Assembly (NCBI RefSeq): GCF_030730875.1
Contig: NZ_JAVAMA010000001.1
Location: 496,001 to 560,000 of the forward strand
Direction of reading: 5' to 3'
Origin: Sphingomonas sp. DG1-23
Lineage (GTDB): Bacteria; Pseudomonadota; Alphaproteobacteria; Sphingomonadales; Sphingomonadaceae
DNA: 64,000 nt
The translations under genes and the position numbers were made by a program. This document shows, piece after piece, positions 36,846 to 45,507 of this stretch. Each line of letters opens with the position of its first letter. Position 1 is the first letter of the stretch. A model generated the notes under the pieces. That model saw only the letters and a program-made list of their open reading frames with translations, was not told the origin of the DNA and made no database searches.

Positions 36846-38256
36846 TCCCAACAAGAATCTCGACGAGTTCCTCGGCACGCCGGCGCGGCCGTGGTGGCGG
36901 CGCTGGCTGAAGTGGATCATCATCGGCGTGGTGGTGATCCTCGGCGCATTGCTGCTCTCGCGCTGCGTCTTCGGCGGCGCGACCGCCACCGAATATTCCA
37001 CCGACGAAGTCGAGCGCGGCAATCTGACGGTCTCCGTGTCGGCGACGGGCAAGCTCGCTCCGACCAATCAGGTCCAGGTCGGCTCGGAGCTTTCGGGGCT
37101 GGTCGAGACGGTCACCGTCGACGTCAACGACCGCGTCGTGAAGGGCCAGCCGCTCGCCGTGCTCGACACGTCGCAGCTCGACGACGACATCACCCAGGGC
37201 CGTGCCCAGCTCAATGCCCAGCAGGCGCAGGTCGCGCAGGCCCAGGCGACCGTCGCCGAATCGCGCGCACAGCTTTCGCGGCTCGAGGAAGTTAGCCGGC
37301 TTTCGGGCGGGCGGGTGCCCGCCAAGGTCGAGATGGAACAGGCCCGCGCGGCAGTGCAGCGCGCCAATGCCGCGCTCGCCGCCGCCCAGGCCAATGTCGT
37401 GGCGGCGCGCGCGGCGCTCTCTTCGAACGAGACGCGGCGCTACAAGGCAGTGATCCGGTCGCCGGTGAACGGCGTGGTGCTGGCGCGTCAGATCGATGCC
37501 GGCCAGACCGTCGCCGCTTCGTTCAACACGCCCACCTTGTTCGTGATCGCCGAGGACCTGTCGGCGATGGAGTTGCAGGTCGCGATCGACGAAGCCGATG
37601 TCGGCTCGGTCAAGAACGGCCAGCTCGCCAGCTTCACGGTCGATGCCTTCCCGGGCAAGACCTTCCCGGCGACGATCACCCGCGTCGATCTCGGCTCGAA
37701 CCTGTCGGCTCAGTCGACCACGACGACCAGCAGCACCACCACCCAGTCGCAGGTCGTGTCCTATGCCGCGACGCTCAGCGTCGCCAATGCCGACCAGCAG
37801 CTCCGCCCCGGCATGACCGCGACCGCCGAGATCATCACCAAGGCCAAGCCCAACGTGCTGCTCGTTCCCAATGCGGCTTTGCGCTTCCGGCCGAGCGACG
37901 GCGCTCCGGCGGCGAGCAGTTCGGGCGGAATCACCGGGGCGCTCGCGCCACCGCGCAGACGCCGCGGTCAGGCGGAGAAAGCGGCGACGGTCAGCCGCGG
38001 CGCGGGCCAGACCGTCTACATCCTCGGCGAGGATAATCTGCCCAAGGCCGTGCAGGTCACGATCGGCGATACCAACGGCACCGTCACCGAGATCACCGGC
38101 GGCGATCTCAAGCCCGGGATGAAAGTGATCACCGGCCAGCTCGCCAGCGGCAGCACCGGCCAGCGCCGCCAGGGCGGCGGCCAGCGGCGTCAGGGTGGCG
38201 GCCAGGGCGGCGGCGCGCAGGGCGGCGGCTCGGGAGGCCAGCGTGGCGGCCAGTGA
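36835..38256 (+). CDS. HlyD/MacA-type periplasmic adaptor protein
   Basis: A 473-residue membrane-fusion protein. One N-terminal membrane helix (about 24-44), a lipoyl half-motif GKLAPTNQVQVGSELSGLVETVTVDVNDRVVKGQPLAVLD, a helical hairpin (~100-190), and IRSPVNGVVLARQIDAGQTVAASFNTP, the second lipoyl half. The last ~40 residues are a low-complexity Gly/Gln/Arg tail (QRRQGGGQ repeats), which is odd for the family and may be flexible. Starts 11 bases before the NodT-like stop, so it is translationally coupled. Confidence 0.93.
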   Translation: MATDPNKNLDEFLGTPARPWWRRWLKWIIIGVVVILGALLLSRCVFGGATATEYSTDEVERGNLTVSVSATGKLAPTNQVQVGSELSGLVETVTVDVNDRVVKGQPLAVLDTSQLDDDITQGRAQLNAQQAQVAQAQATVAESRAQLSRLEEVSRLSGGRVPAKVEMEQARAAVQRANAALAAAQANVVAARAALSSNETRRYKAVIRSPVNGVVLARQIDAGQTVAASFNTPTLFVIAEDLSAMELQVAIDEADVGSVKNGQLASFTVDAFPGKTFPATITRVDLGSNLSAQSTTTTSSTTTQSQVVSYAATLSVANADQQLRPGMTATAEIITKAKPNVLLVPNAALRFRPSDGAPAASSSGGITGALAPPRRRRGQAEKAATVSRGAGQTVYILGEDNLPKAVQVTIGDTNGTVTEITGGDLKPGMKVITGQLASGSTGQRRQGGGQRRQGGGQGGGAQGGGSGGQRGGQ

Positions 38257-38962
38257 TTCCCCGATCATCCGGATGCGCGGCGTCACCAAGGTCTATGGCG
38301 AGGGGCCGACCGCGTTCCAGGCGCTGAAAGGCATCGACATCGACATCACTGCCGGCGATTTCGTCGCGGTGATGGGCCCGTCGGGTTCGGGCAAGTCGAC
38401 CACGATGAATATCCTCGGCTGCCTCGACGTGCCTTCGGGCGGCGAGTTCCTGTTCAAGGGCGTGCATGTCGAGAAGCTCAAGCGCGACGAGCGCGCCTTG
38501 CTGCGGCGGAAATATCTCGGTTTCGTGTTCCAGGGCTTCAATCTCCTCGCGCGCACCACGGCGCTCGAGAATGTCGAATTGCCCCTGCTCTATCGCGGCG
38601 ATCCCAAGAGATCACGGCGCGAGGCGGCGATGGCGGCGCTCGACAAGGTCGGGCTCAAGCAATGGTGGGACCATACGCCGGCCGAGCTTTCGGGCGGCCA
38701 GCAGCAGCGTGTCGCGATCGCCCGCGCGATCGTCACCAATCCCGACGTGCTCCTTGCCGACGAACCCACCGGCAATCTCGATTCGGAGCGCTCGATCGAG
38801 ATCATGCAGTTCCTCACCGAACTCAACCAGACCAGCGGGATCACCGTGCTGATGGTCACCCACGAGCCCGACATGGCCGCGTTCGCGCGGACGATCATCC
38901 ATTTCAAGGACGGGCTGGTCGAGCGCGTCGAGAACCATGCGCAAGGCGAGGTGGTGGCGTGA
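38243..38962 (+). CDS. ABC transporter ATP-binding protein (MacB N-domain/LolD-like)
   Basis: A 239-residue ATPase. Walker A GPSGSGKST, Q-loop FVFQGFNLLARTTALENVELPLLY, signature LSGGQQQRVAIARA, Walker B VLLADEPTGNLD and the switch His in MVTHEPD are all intact. I use the GTG at 38243, which has GGGAGG five bases upstream and overlaps the adaptor stop. With the downstream permease it forms a split MacB; the adaptor and channel complete a tripartite exporter for macrolide- or peptide-like substrates. Confidence 0.93.
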   Translation: MAASDSPIIRMRGVTKVYGEGPTAFQALKGIDIDITAGDFVAVMGPSGSGKSTTMNILGCLDVPSGGEFLFKGVHVEKLKRDERALLRRKYLGFVFQGFNLLARTTALENVELPLLYRGDPKRSRREAAMAALDKVGLKQWWDHTPAELSGGQQQRVAIARAIVTNPDVLLADEPTGNLDSERSIEIMQFLTELNQTSGITVLMVTHEPDMAAFARTIIHFKDGLVERVENHAQGEVVA

Positions 38963-38984
38963 GAAACGACAGCGGATCCGTCTC

Positions 38985-39043
38985 CCGTTCGCTTCGAGCG
39001 AAGTCGAGAAGCAATGTGTCTCGACTTCGCTCGACACGAACGG
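38985..39043. repeat. Palindromic element inside the efflux operon
   Basis: Arms CCGTTCG...CGAGCGAAGTCGAGA and TCTCGACTTCGCTCG...CGAACGG form a 59-base imperfect hairpin between the ATPase and permease genes, which are normally contiguous or fused. It lacks a T-run and may lower permease expression relative to the upstream genes. Confidence 0.75.
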
Positions 39044-39075
39044 TGGTTCGAATGCCGCCAGGGACGCAACGCTAG

Positions 39076-40281
39076 ATGTTCGGCACGACCTTCATCCTCG
39101 CGATCCGCTCGATCTTCCGGCACAAGCTGCGCTCGTTCCTGACGACGCTGGGGATCATCATCGGCGTCGCCGCAGTGGTGGCGATGGTGACGCTGGGCAA
39201 TGCCACCACCAAGGCGGCGCAGGCGCAGGTCGCCAGCCTCGGCACCAACGTGCTCCAGATCCGCCCCGGCCAAGGCTTTGGCCGCGGCGGCGGCGGCCCG
39301 CGCCCCCCCGATTTCGAGGAAGCCGATGTCGAGGCAGTGGCCCGGCAAGTGGCCGGGGTGACCGCAGTCGCGCCGCAGGCCCAGTCGACCGCGACGGTGA
39401 TCTATCAGGGCGCCAATTGGTCGACCACGATCAACGGCACCACCAACGCCTTCTTTCAGGTCCAGCCATGGCCGCTTGCTTCGGGCCGCACCTTCACCCG
39501 TGCCGAGGAACAGGCCGGCAAGGGCGTCTGCATCATCGGCAACACGATCCGCACCAACCTGTTTCGCGGCGGCGAGGCAGTGGGCGAACGGCTGCGGGTC
39601 AACGGGATTTCGTGCGACGTGATCGGCACGCTGTCGACGCGCGGCCAGGGCGGGTTCGGCGACCAGGACGATGTGATCATCATGCCGATCAAGCAGGTCC
39701 AGCGCCGCTTCACCGGCAATCGCGAGATCCGGCTGATGCTGGTCGGAGTCGATCCGGCCTATGACGGGACCCAGGTCCAGGAATCGATCAAGCAGGTGCT
39801 GCGCGAGCGGCGCCGGATCACTGGGGGCAAGGAAGACGATTTCAACATCTTCGACACTGCCCAGATCAGCGCGGCGCTGACCGGGATCACCACCCTGTTG
39901 ACCCAGATCGTCACCGCAGTGGCGGCGATCAGCCTCGTCGTCGGCGGCATCGGCATCATGAACATCATGCTGGTCTCGGTGACCGAACGGACCCGCGAGA
40001 TCGGCATCCGCCTCGCGATCGGCGCGGTGGCGAGCGAAGTGCTGATGCAGTTCCTGATGGAAGCGGTAGTGCTGTCCTGCCTGGGCGGGCTGGTCGGGCT
40101 GCTGGTCGCGCAGCTCGTCGTGCTCGGCCTCGCGCCGCTCATGCGGGTCGAATGGATGTTCGAGCCGCAGATCAATTTCATCGCGTTCATGATCTCGGCG
40201 CTGATCGGGGTGGTGTTCGGCTATTTTCCCGCCCAGCGCGCGGCGAGCCTCAATCCGATTGACGCGCTGAGACATGAATAG
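39076..40281 (+). CDS. MacB-type ABC transporter permease
   Basis: A 401-residue inner-membrane protein with the MacB topology: one N-terminal helix (about 19-41, FLTTLGIIIGVAAVVAMVTLG), a large periplasmic domain (~45-270), and three C-terminal helices (~280-390) with GGIGIMNIMLVSVTERTREIGIRLAIGA, the FtsX/MacB signature, and the end FPAQRAASLNPIDALRHE. Fourth gene of the efflux operon, separated from the ATPase by 113 bases carrying a palindromic repeat. Confidence 0.94.
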   Translation: MFGTTFILAIRSIFRHKLRSFLTTLGIIIGVAAVVAMVTLGNATTKAAQAQVASLGTNVLQIRPGQGFGRGGGGPRPPDFEEADVEAVARQVAGVTAVAPQAQSTATVIYQGANWSTTINGTTNAFFQVQPWPLASGRTFTRAEEQAGKGVCIIGNTIRTNLFRGGEAVGERLRVNGISCDVIGTLSTRGQGGFGDQDDVIIMPIKQVQRRFTGNREIRLMLVGVDPAYDGTQVQESIKQVLRERRRITGGKEDDFNIFDTAQISAALTGITTLLTQIVTAVAAISLVVGGIGIMNIMLVSVTERTREIGIRLAIGAVASEVLMQFLMEAVVLSCLGGLVGLLVAQLVVLGLAPLMRVEWMFEPQINFIAFMISALIGVVFGYFPAQRAASLNPIDALRHE

Positions 40282-40323
40282 AGACCAGAATCCTCCCTCG
40301 CTCAGCGGGGGAGGATTGTGCGG

Positions 40324-40917
40324 CTACTTCCCGTCGGTCTCCAGCCCGTAGAGCTGGCGCAATTCCTCGAGATCGGCGCGGGTGTCGACATCGACCAGCT
40401 CCGCCGGGCTGGTCACAACATGATGCCCGCGCTTGATCAGCTCGCGTGCGCCTTCGTCGCCCTTGAGATCGAGCAGATCGTCGAACAGGTCGCGTCCGAA
40501 CAATGCCGGCGGCCGTGGCTGCACCCCGTCGCTCGACGCGACGATCGTGCCTGCGCCGTCGGCGGCGTCGAACATCCGATAGACATGGGTGGCGGTCACT
40601 CGCGGCATGTCGGCCAAAGCGACCAGGACTGCCTCGGCGCCGGCCTCCCGCGCGATCGTCACGCCATGGCATAGCGAGCGCGCCTGCCCCAGCGACGGAT
40701 CGGGATTCTCCTCGACGCGGTATCCCAGCGCCGCGAAGTCGAGGCTGGTGTCCGACACCACCGCGATCCGCGTCAGAAACGGCACATTCTCCAGCGCGGT
40801 CACGACATGATAGGCCAGCGGCTTGTCGAGGAACGGCTCGGCGAGCTTGTCGCCGTCGAAGCGGCGCGAACGCCCCGCCGCGAGCAGGATCAGTGCAGTA
40901 CGTTCAGGCGTCAGCAT
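40324..40917 (-). CDS. Molybdenum-cofactor nucleotidyltransferase (MocA-like)
   Basis: A 197-residue NTP-transferase domain protein. The nucleotide-binding LLAAGRSRRFDGDKLAEPF (the GxAxRxG...K type loop) and LADMPRVT (metal-binding) fit MocA, which makes molybdopterin cytosine dinucleotide, rather than MobA. It overlaps xdhC by 14 bases, and the pairing supports a role in maturing xanthine-oxidase-family enzymes such as the orphan subunit at 4373-6613. Confidence 0.85.
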   Translation of the reverse strand: MLTPERTALILLAAGRSRRFDGDKLAEPFLDKPLAYHVVTALENVPFLTRIAVVSDTSLDFAALGYRVEENPDPSLGQARSLCHGVTIAREAGAEAVLVALADMPRVTATHVYRMFDAADGAGTIVASSDGVQPRPPALFGRDLFDDLLDLKGDEGARELIKRGHHVVTSPAELVDVDTRADLEELRQLYGLETDGK

Positions 40918-41818
40918 GAAAACTCCTCACCATCGAAGCCGCGATCGAAAGCGCGATCTCGGCCGGTCCGATCGCGCCGATATGCATTCCGGCGGGGCCC
41001 TCGATCCGCGCCAGCGCGTCCGGGGCGGCACCCGCCGCAGCCAGCCGTTCGAGCCGCGCCGCATGGCTTTTGCGCGATCCCAGCGCCGCGACATAGCCGG
41101 TGCGACAAGCGAGCGCGGCGAGCAGTGCCGCATCGTCGATCTTCGGATCGTGGCTGAGCGTCACCAATGCGGTGGCGGGATCGGGGCGCAAAGCGGTTAT
41201 CGCCTCGTCGGGCCAGCGGTCGTCGAGAATCACGCCCGGGAAACGCGCCTCGGTGAGGAATCGTCCCCGTGGATCGATCACATAGGTGGCCATGCCGAGT
41301 TCGCGCGCCAGTCCGGCGAGATGCTGGGCGATCTGCACCGCGCCGACGATCAGCAGCCGCCGTGGCGGATCGTAGCGATTGACGAACGCGCCCGCCGAGC
41401 CCGGAGCGCTCCGGCCGGTTTCGAGATCGGTCGCCACGTCAAAGGCGGCGCCTTCTGCCCGCGCGGCTTCGATCGCCTCGAACAAGTGCGGGGAAAACCC
41501 CTCTGCGGACACCGGCTGCACCAACACCGCGATCTCGCCGCCGCACGGCAGCCCCACTTCCCACGCCGCGGCATCGGCGACGCCGTAGTTTTTCACCACC
41601 GCCGGCGCGCCCGCGATCACCTCGGCGGCAGTCGCCAGGATGTCGGTCTCGACGCAGCCGCCCGATACCGAACCCTCGAACCGGCCATCGGCATGCACCA
41701 GCATGTGGCTGCCGCGCGGCCGCGGCGCCGAGCCCCAGGTCGAGACGACCGTGGCGAGCGCCATCGGCGCGCCGGCCCAGGCGCGTGCGGCTGCCAACAC
41801 CCTGTCGTTTTCCGCCAC
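40904..41818 (-). CDS. XdhC-family molybdenum-enzyme maturation protein
   Basis: About 304 residues. XdhC binds and helps sulfurate the molybdenum cofactor for xanthine dehydrogenase-type enzymes. N-terminal XdhC_CoxI motif ATVVSTWGSAPRPRGSHM and GSVSGGCVETD; Rossmann-type C-terminal domain with LLIVGAVQIAQHLAGLARELGM and the conserved GLGSRKSHAARLERL-like stretch (AALGSRKSHAARLERL). I prefer the GTG at 41818, which has GAGG upstream; a TTG at 41881 gives an unlikely extension into the divergent GDPD gene. Confidence 0.88.
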   Translation of the reverse strand: MAENDRVLAAARAWAGAPMALATVVSTWGSAPRPRGSHMLVHADGRFEGSVSGGCVETDILATAAEVIAGAPAVVKNYGVADAAAWEVGLPCGGEIAVLVQPVSAEGFSPHLFEAIEAARAEGAAFDVATDLETGRSAPGSAGAFVNRYDPPRRLLIVGAVQIAQHLAGLARELGMATYVIDPRGRFLTEARFPGVILDDRWPDEAITALRPDPATALVTLSHDPKIDDAALLAALACRTGYVAALGSRKSHAARLERLAAAGAAPDALARIEGPAGMHIGAIGPAEIALSIAASMVRSFHADA

Positions 41819-41862
41819 GCTTCGCCTCGCTCCCGTCACAACCGCCCGATAACGCCTGGCCG

Positions 41863-42930
41863 GTGAAAAGTTTCGTGGCAAGATCGCTGGCGATCGCGGC
41901 TTCGCTGCTGGTGCAGGGCTGTGCCGGCGTGCAGGAGAGAGGCATGGCCGCTTCGCCCATCGTCATCGCGCATCGCGGCGCCAGCGGCGAACGCCCCGAG
42001 CACACCTTGCTCGCCTATCAGCGCGCGATCGATCAGGGCGCCGATTTCATCGAACCTGATCTCGTCCCGACCAAAGACGGCGTGCTGGTCGCGCGCCACG
42101 AGAACGAGATTTCGGGCACCACCGACGTCGCCGATCATCCCGAATTCGCCGGCCGCAAGACCAGCAAGCAGATCGACGGCGCGCCGGTGCGCGGCTGGTT
42201 CACCGAGGATTTCACCCTCGCCGAGCTCAAGACGCTCCGCGCAAAGGAGCGCCTGCCCCAATTCCGCCCCGGCAACACCCGCTATGACGGGCAGGCCGAA
42301 ATTCCGACGCTGGACGAGATCATCGCGCTGGCGAAACGGGCGTCGCGCGACACCGGCCGGACGATCGGCATCTACCCGGAGACCAAGCATCCGGGCTATT
42401 TCGCTTCGATCGGCCTGCCGCTCGAGGAACGGCTGGTGGCGAAGCTGCGCGAAGCGGGCTGGGACCGCGCCGACGCGCCGGTGTTCATCCAGTCGTTCGA
42501 AGTCGCCAATCTGAAGCAGCTCAAGGCGATGACGCAGGTGCCGCTGATCCAGCTGATGAGCGCGAGCGGCGGCCCCGCCGACGGCGCCGAGCCGAGCTAC
42601 AAGGCGATGGCGACTCCCGCAGGACTCGCGCGAATTGCCGAATATGCCACCGGCATCGGCCCCGAACGGGCGATGCTCCTGCCCCCTGCCACGCTCGTCG
42701 CCGACGCGCACGCCGCGGGCCTGAAGGTCCATCCCTGGACCTTCCGCGCCGAGAATTTCTTCCTGCTGCCGGCCTATCGCATCGCCGGCGGCCCCGCCGA
42801 ACACGGTCGGCTCGCCGAAGAAATCGCGTATTTCATCGGACTTGGCGTGGACGGTTTGTTCAGCGATTACCCCTATATAGCTGTATCAGCGCGTGCGTCG
42901 GCCTCGGCTTCGCCCGCCCATCGAAGGTAA
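41863..42930 (+). CDS. Glycerophosphodiester phosphodiesterase lipoprotein
   Basis: A 355-residue GDPD. The GTG at 41863 gives a lipoprotein signal ending LLVQGC. The TIM-barrel catalytic residues are seen in IAHRGASGERPEHTLLAY (His-Arg and Glu), DFIEPDLVPTKDGVLVARHE (Glu-x-Asp and His). Hydrolyses glycerophosphodiesters to glycerol 3-phosphate and alcohols in the periplasm. The C-terminal tail SARASASASPAHRR is low complexity. Confidence 0.92.
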   Translation: MKSFVARSLAIAASLLVQGCAGVQERGMAASPIVIAHRGASGERPEHTLLAYQRAIDQGADFIEPDLVPTKDGVLVARHENEISGTTDVADHPEFAGRKTSKQIDGAPVRGWFTEDFTLAELKTLRAKERLPQFRPGNTRYDGQAEIPTLDEIIALAKRASRDTGRTIGIYPETKHPGYFASIGLPLEERLVAKLREAGWDRADAPVFIQSFEVANLKQLKAMTQVPLIQLMSASGGPADGAEPSYKAMATPAGLARIAEYATGIGPERAMLLPPATLVADAHAAGLKVHPWTFRAENFFLLPAYRIAGGPAEHGRLAEEIAYFIGLGVDGLFSDYPYIAVSARASASASPAHRR

Positions 42931-42935
42931 GACTC

Positions 42936-43220
42936 ATGCGCAAATTGCTCGTTCCGATCATCGCCACCCTGCCTTTGCTGTCGGGCGGCTGCATCGCCAA
43001 GACCGCGTGGGACGTCGCGACGCTGCCGGTCAAGGCCGGCTCGCAGGCGGTCGACTGGACCACCACCAGCCAGGAAGAATCCGACCGCAACTACGGCAAG
43101 AAGATGCGCGAGAAGGAAGCCAGAGAGGGCAAGGAGCGCCGCAAGCGCGAGAAGGAATGCCGGAAGAATCCGGACGCCTGCCAATCCTATGACGGCTATC
43201 GCGCCGGCGATCCCGACTGA
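42936..43220 (+). CDS. Small putative lipoprotein
   Basis: A 94-residue exported protein. Signal MRKLLVPIIATLPLLSGGC with a lipobox LSGGC; the mature part is short, then very highly charged (KKMREKEAREGKERRKREKEC) with two Cys in the last third. No family recognised. It starts five bases after the GDPD stop and is likely co-transcribed. Its 3' end overlaps the convergent hydrolase gene by 25 bases. Confidence 0.7.
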   Translation: MRKLLVPIIATLPLLSGGCIAKTAWDVATLPVKAGSQAVDWTTTSQEESDRNYGKKMREKEAREGKERRKREKECRKNPDACQSYDGYRAGDPD

Positions 43221-43942
43221 TCGCCCAACACCTGCGCCACCGCGCGCAGCACTTCGGGCTTCATCTGCACCCATAAATGGCTGCTGCTGATCTCGATCGC
43301 GCGGCCTTCCGAACCCTCGGGCTCGCGACAGATCAGTCCGTTGACCAGCCCGTCGCTGCGGCTCCAGATCGCGGTGGCGGGAACCGGCAGCGGTCGCGCC
43401 GCTTCTTCCAATCGCGCCGCAAGCGCCGGATCGTCGATCTTCTCGCCGGTCAGCCATTCGAACGGGCGCCAGACATTGGTCGAGGTCGGCGGCCCGGCAA
43501 AGGGCGAACTGATCGTGATCACTTCGCGGACATGCTCGGGGTGCCGGTGCGCCGCGACCCGCGCCATGATCCCGCCGAGCGAGATGCCGATCAGCGTGAC
43601 CTTCTCGCCGGTCTCGGCGTGGAGCGCCGCGATCCGCGCCATCAGCCGCTCGCCTTCGGGGCCGATCGCGCGCACGCCGAGATTGCGGCCGAGCGCCCAT
43701 CCCTCGGCGCGATAGCCGAGCCGCTTCAGATAACGCCGCATCACGAAATTCGAGCGGTCCGAATTGACCAGCCCCGGCAGCAATATCACCGGGCGTCCGT
43801 CGCCGCGCGGCACATCGTCGAGCGTCTTCCACTCGCGGATCAGCCGTCCGAGTCCCCAGGCGGCGCGCGGCCATTCCGAAAGCAAAGCGAGCGGCGGCGG
43901 CGGAACCTCGGCGGAAGCGGGGACGGCCAGTTTCAGAACCAT
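43196..43942 (-). CDS. Alpha/beta hydrolase (lipase/esterase-like)
   Basis: A 248-residue hydrolase. The nucleophile elbow is GISLG with Ser121 in TLIGISLGGIMARVAA; VILLPGLVNSDRSNFVMRRYLKRLGY carries the oxyanion region; the catalytic His is probably in SSSHLWVQMKP near the C-terminus. The fold resembles triacylglycerol-lipase or PGAP1-like domains. No signal peptide is evident. It overlaps the DUF2459 gene by ten bases, so the pair is an operon. Confidence 0.85.
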   Translation of the reverse strand: MVLKLAVPASAEVPPPPLALLSEWPRAAWGLGRLIREWKTLDDVPRGDGRPVILLPGLVNSDRSNFVMRRYLKRLGYRAEGWALGRNLGVRAIGPEGERLMARIAALHAETGEKVTLIGISLGGIMARVAAHRHPEHVREVITISSPFAGPPTSTNVWRPFEWLTGEKIDDPALAARLEEAARPLPVPATAIWSRSDGLVNGLICREPEGSEGRAIEISSSHLWVQMKPEVLRAVAQVLGDQSGSPAR

Positions 43943-44580
43943 TGCATCACTCCCGAAGGAAAAGGCGTCCATTTGCCGACCCGCACCCCCGCCGCGGCCA
44001 GCGCCTCGCCGGTCCACGCATTGCAGGTGCGGAACAGGTTGTAGCTGCCGCGTGCGACGTAGAACGCGTCGGCGGCGCCATAGCCCCGTGCCGGCGGCCC
44101 TTCGCCGAACGTGTTTCGGATGAACCCCGCGAGCCGGCGATATTCCTCGGGACGCAACACGATCGCCCGCGCATTCGGGCCGATCTGCGGCGCCGCGATG
44201 TGCGACACATGGACCACCGTCGCACCGGCGCCGACGAACGCCCGCCCGACCCGGACCGGATTCACGTCCCACCAGGTCGGCGTGTTGAGATAGAAATCGC
44301 GATCGCCCCAGCCGAAGGCGAGATGACTGGCGGCCGCCCGGTTCGGATCGGCGAGATGCCCGGGCCGGATCAGGTCGCCCCAGTCGACGCCTTCCGCCGA
44401 TACCGGCAGCACCAGATCGGTATGGATGCCGTTGTCGATCACGTAGATCGTCACGCCCTGCGCCGGCGGCTTCCAGTCGCGATTCGCGGCGACTGCGCTT
44501 CCCAGGAAGGCGGCGGCGAGGTAGCACAGAACGACTGCCGCGAGGCCCAGCAGCAACCGCACGAGGCCATTTCGTATCAT
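43933..44580 (-). CDS. TIGR02117/DUF2459-family protein
   Basis: A 215-residue membrane-anchored protein. One N-terminal hydrophobic helix (about 6-27), then a periplasmic domain with IYVIDNGIHTDLVLPV, HLAFGWGDRDFYLNTPTWWD, and YNLFRTCNAWTGEALAAAGV. This pattern is the TIGR02117 family. The conserved H-T-D and C-N/W motifs suggest a papain-like or NlpC-like fold, but activity is not known. Member of an operon with the hydrolase; divergent from phhA. Confidence 0.82.
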   Translation of the reverse strand: MIRNGLVRLLLGLAAVVLCYLAAAFLGSAVAANRDWKPPAQGVTIYVIDNGIHTDLVLPVSAEGVDWGDLIRPGHLADPNRAAASHLAFGWGDRDFYLNTPTWWDVNPVRVGRAFVGAGATVVHVSHIAAPQIGPNARAIVLRPEEYRRLAGFIRNTFGEGPPARGYGAADAFYVARGSYNLFRTCNAWTGEALAAAGVRVGKWTPFPSGVMQWF

Positions 44581-44605
44581 TTGTGACAATGCTATATCGG
44601 TTCCG

Positions 44606-45472
44606 ATGACAAAGGATACGCACGTACTCGAGCGGCCCCCCGAAGGCGCGTCGTCCGACTGGACGATACCGCAGAATTGGCAGGCGTACACCGCCGAGGA
44701 ACATGCCACCTGGGACACGCTGTTCGATCGCCAGGCCAGGCTCCTGCCAGGCCGCGCCTCCGAAGCCTATCTCAAGGGGCTCGATGCGCTGCGCCTGTCC
44801 GAATCGGGGATCCCCGATTTCGAGGAATTGTCCGAGCGGCTGATGAAGCTCACCGGCTGGCAGGTCGTCGCAGTGCCCGGGCTCGTCCCCGACGAAGTCT
44901 TTTTCGACCATATGGCCAATCGCCGCTTCGTCGCCGGCAACTTCATCCGCCGCCCCGACCAGCTCGATTATCTTCAGGAGCCCGACGCCTTCCACGACGT
45001 GTTCGGCCATGTGCCGATGCTCGCCGATCCGGTCTTCGCCGATTATCTCGAGGCCTATGGCCGCGGCGGTGTCCGCGCGATGGAATTGGGCGCGCTCAAG
45101 CAGCTCGGCCGGCTCTATTGGTACACGGTCGAATTCGGGCTGGTGCGGGAGGCCGAGGGCCTGCGCATCTACGGCGCCGGGATCGTGTCGAGCTCGGCCG
45201 AGAGCCGCTTCGCACTGGAGGATCCCAGCCCCAACCGCATCGGCTTCGATCTCAGGCGCGTGATGCGCACCGATTACCGGATCGACGATTTCCAGCAGAA
45301 TTACTTCGTCATCCCGAGCTTCGACGAATTGCTGCGGGTGACGGTCGAGACCGACTTCGCGCCGCTCTACGAGGAAATCCTGCCGCAGCCCGACATTCCG
45401 ATCGCCGAGATCCTTCCCGAGGACGAAGTGATCACCCGCGGCACGCAGGAATATGCGCGGTCGAAAGGCTGA
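44606..45472 (+). CDS. phhA: Phenylalanine 4-monooxygenase
   Basis: Hydroxylates L-Phe to L-Tyr using tetrahydropterin and non-haem iron. 288 residues, the size of bacterial single-domain enzymes. Iron ligands His130 and His135 in EPDAFHDVFGHVPML and Glu176 in YWYTVEFGLV are intact. No pterin-4a-carbinolamine dehydratase lies adjacent. Divergent from the DUF2459 gene. Confidence 0.95.
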   Translation: MTKDTHVLERPPEGASSDWTIPQNWQAYTAEEHATWDTLFDRQARLLPGRASEAYLKGLDALRLSESGIPDFEELSERLMKLTGWQVVAVPGLVPDEVFFDHMANRRFVAGNFIRRPDQLDYLQEPDAFHDVFGHVPMLADPVFADYLEAYGRGGVRAMELGALKQLGRLYWYTVEFGLVREAEGLRIYGAGIVSSSAESRFALEDPSPNRIGFDLRRVMRTDYRIDDFQQNYFVIPSFDELLRVTVETDFAPLYEEILPQPDIPIAEILPEDEVITRGTQEYARSKG

Positions 45473-45479
45473 TCTCCGG

Positions 45480-45499
45480 GCTCCTGCTTTCGCAGGAGC
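45480..45499. repeat. Half-copy of the CTCCTGC hairpin element
   Basis: GCTCCTGCTTTCGCAGGAGC, the same hairpin found in each arm of the element at 11809-11892. It lies between the convergent phhA and prmA genes and may be a terminator for either. Confidence 0.6.
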
Positions 45500-45507
45500 A
45501 CTATAGG

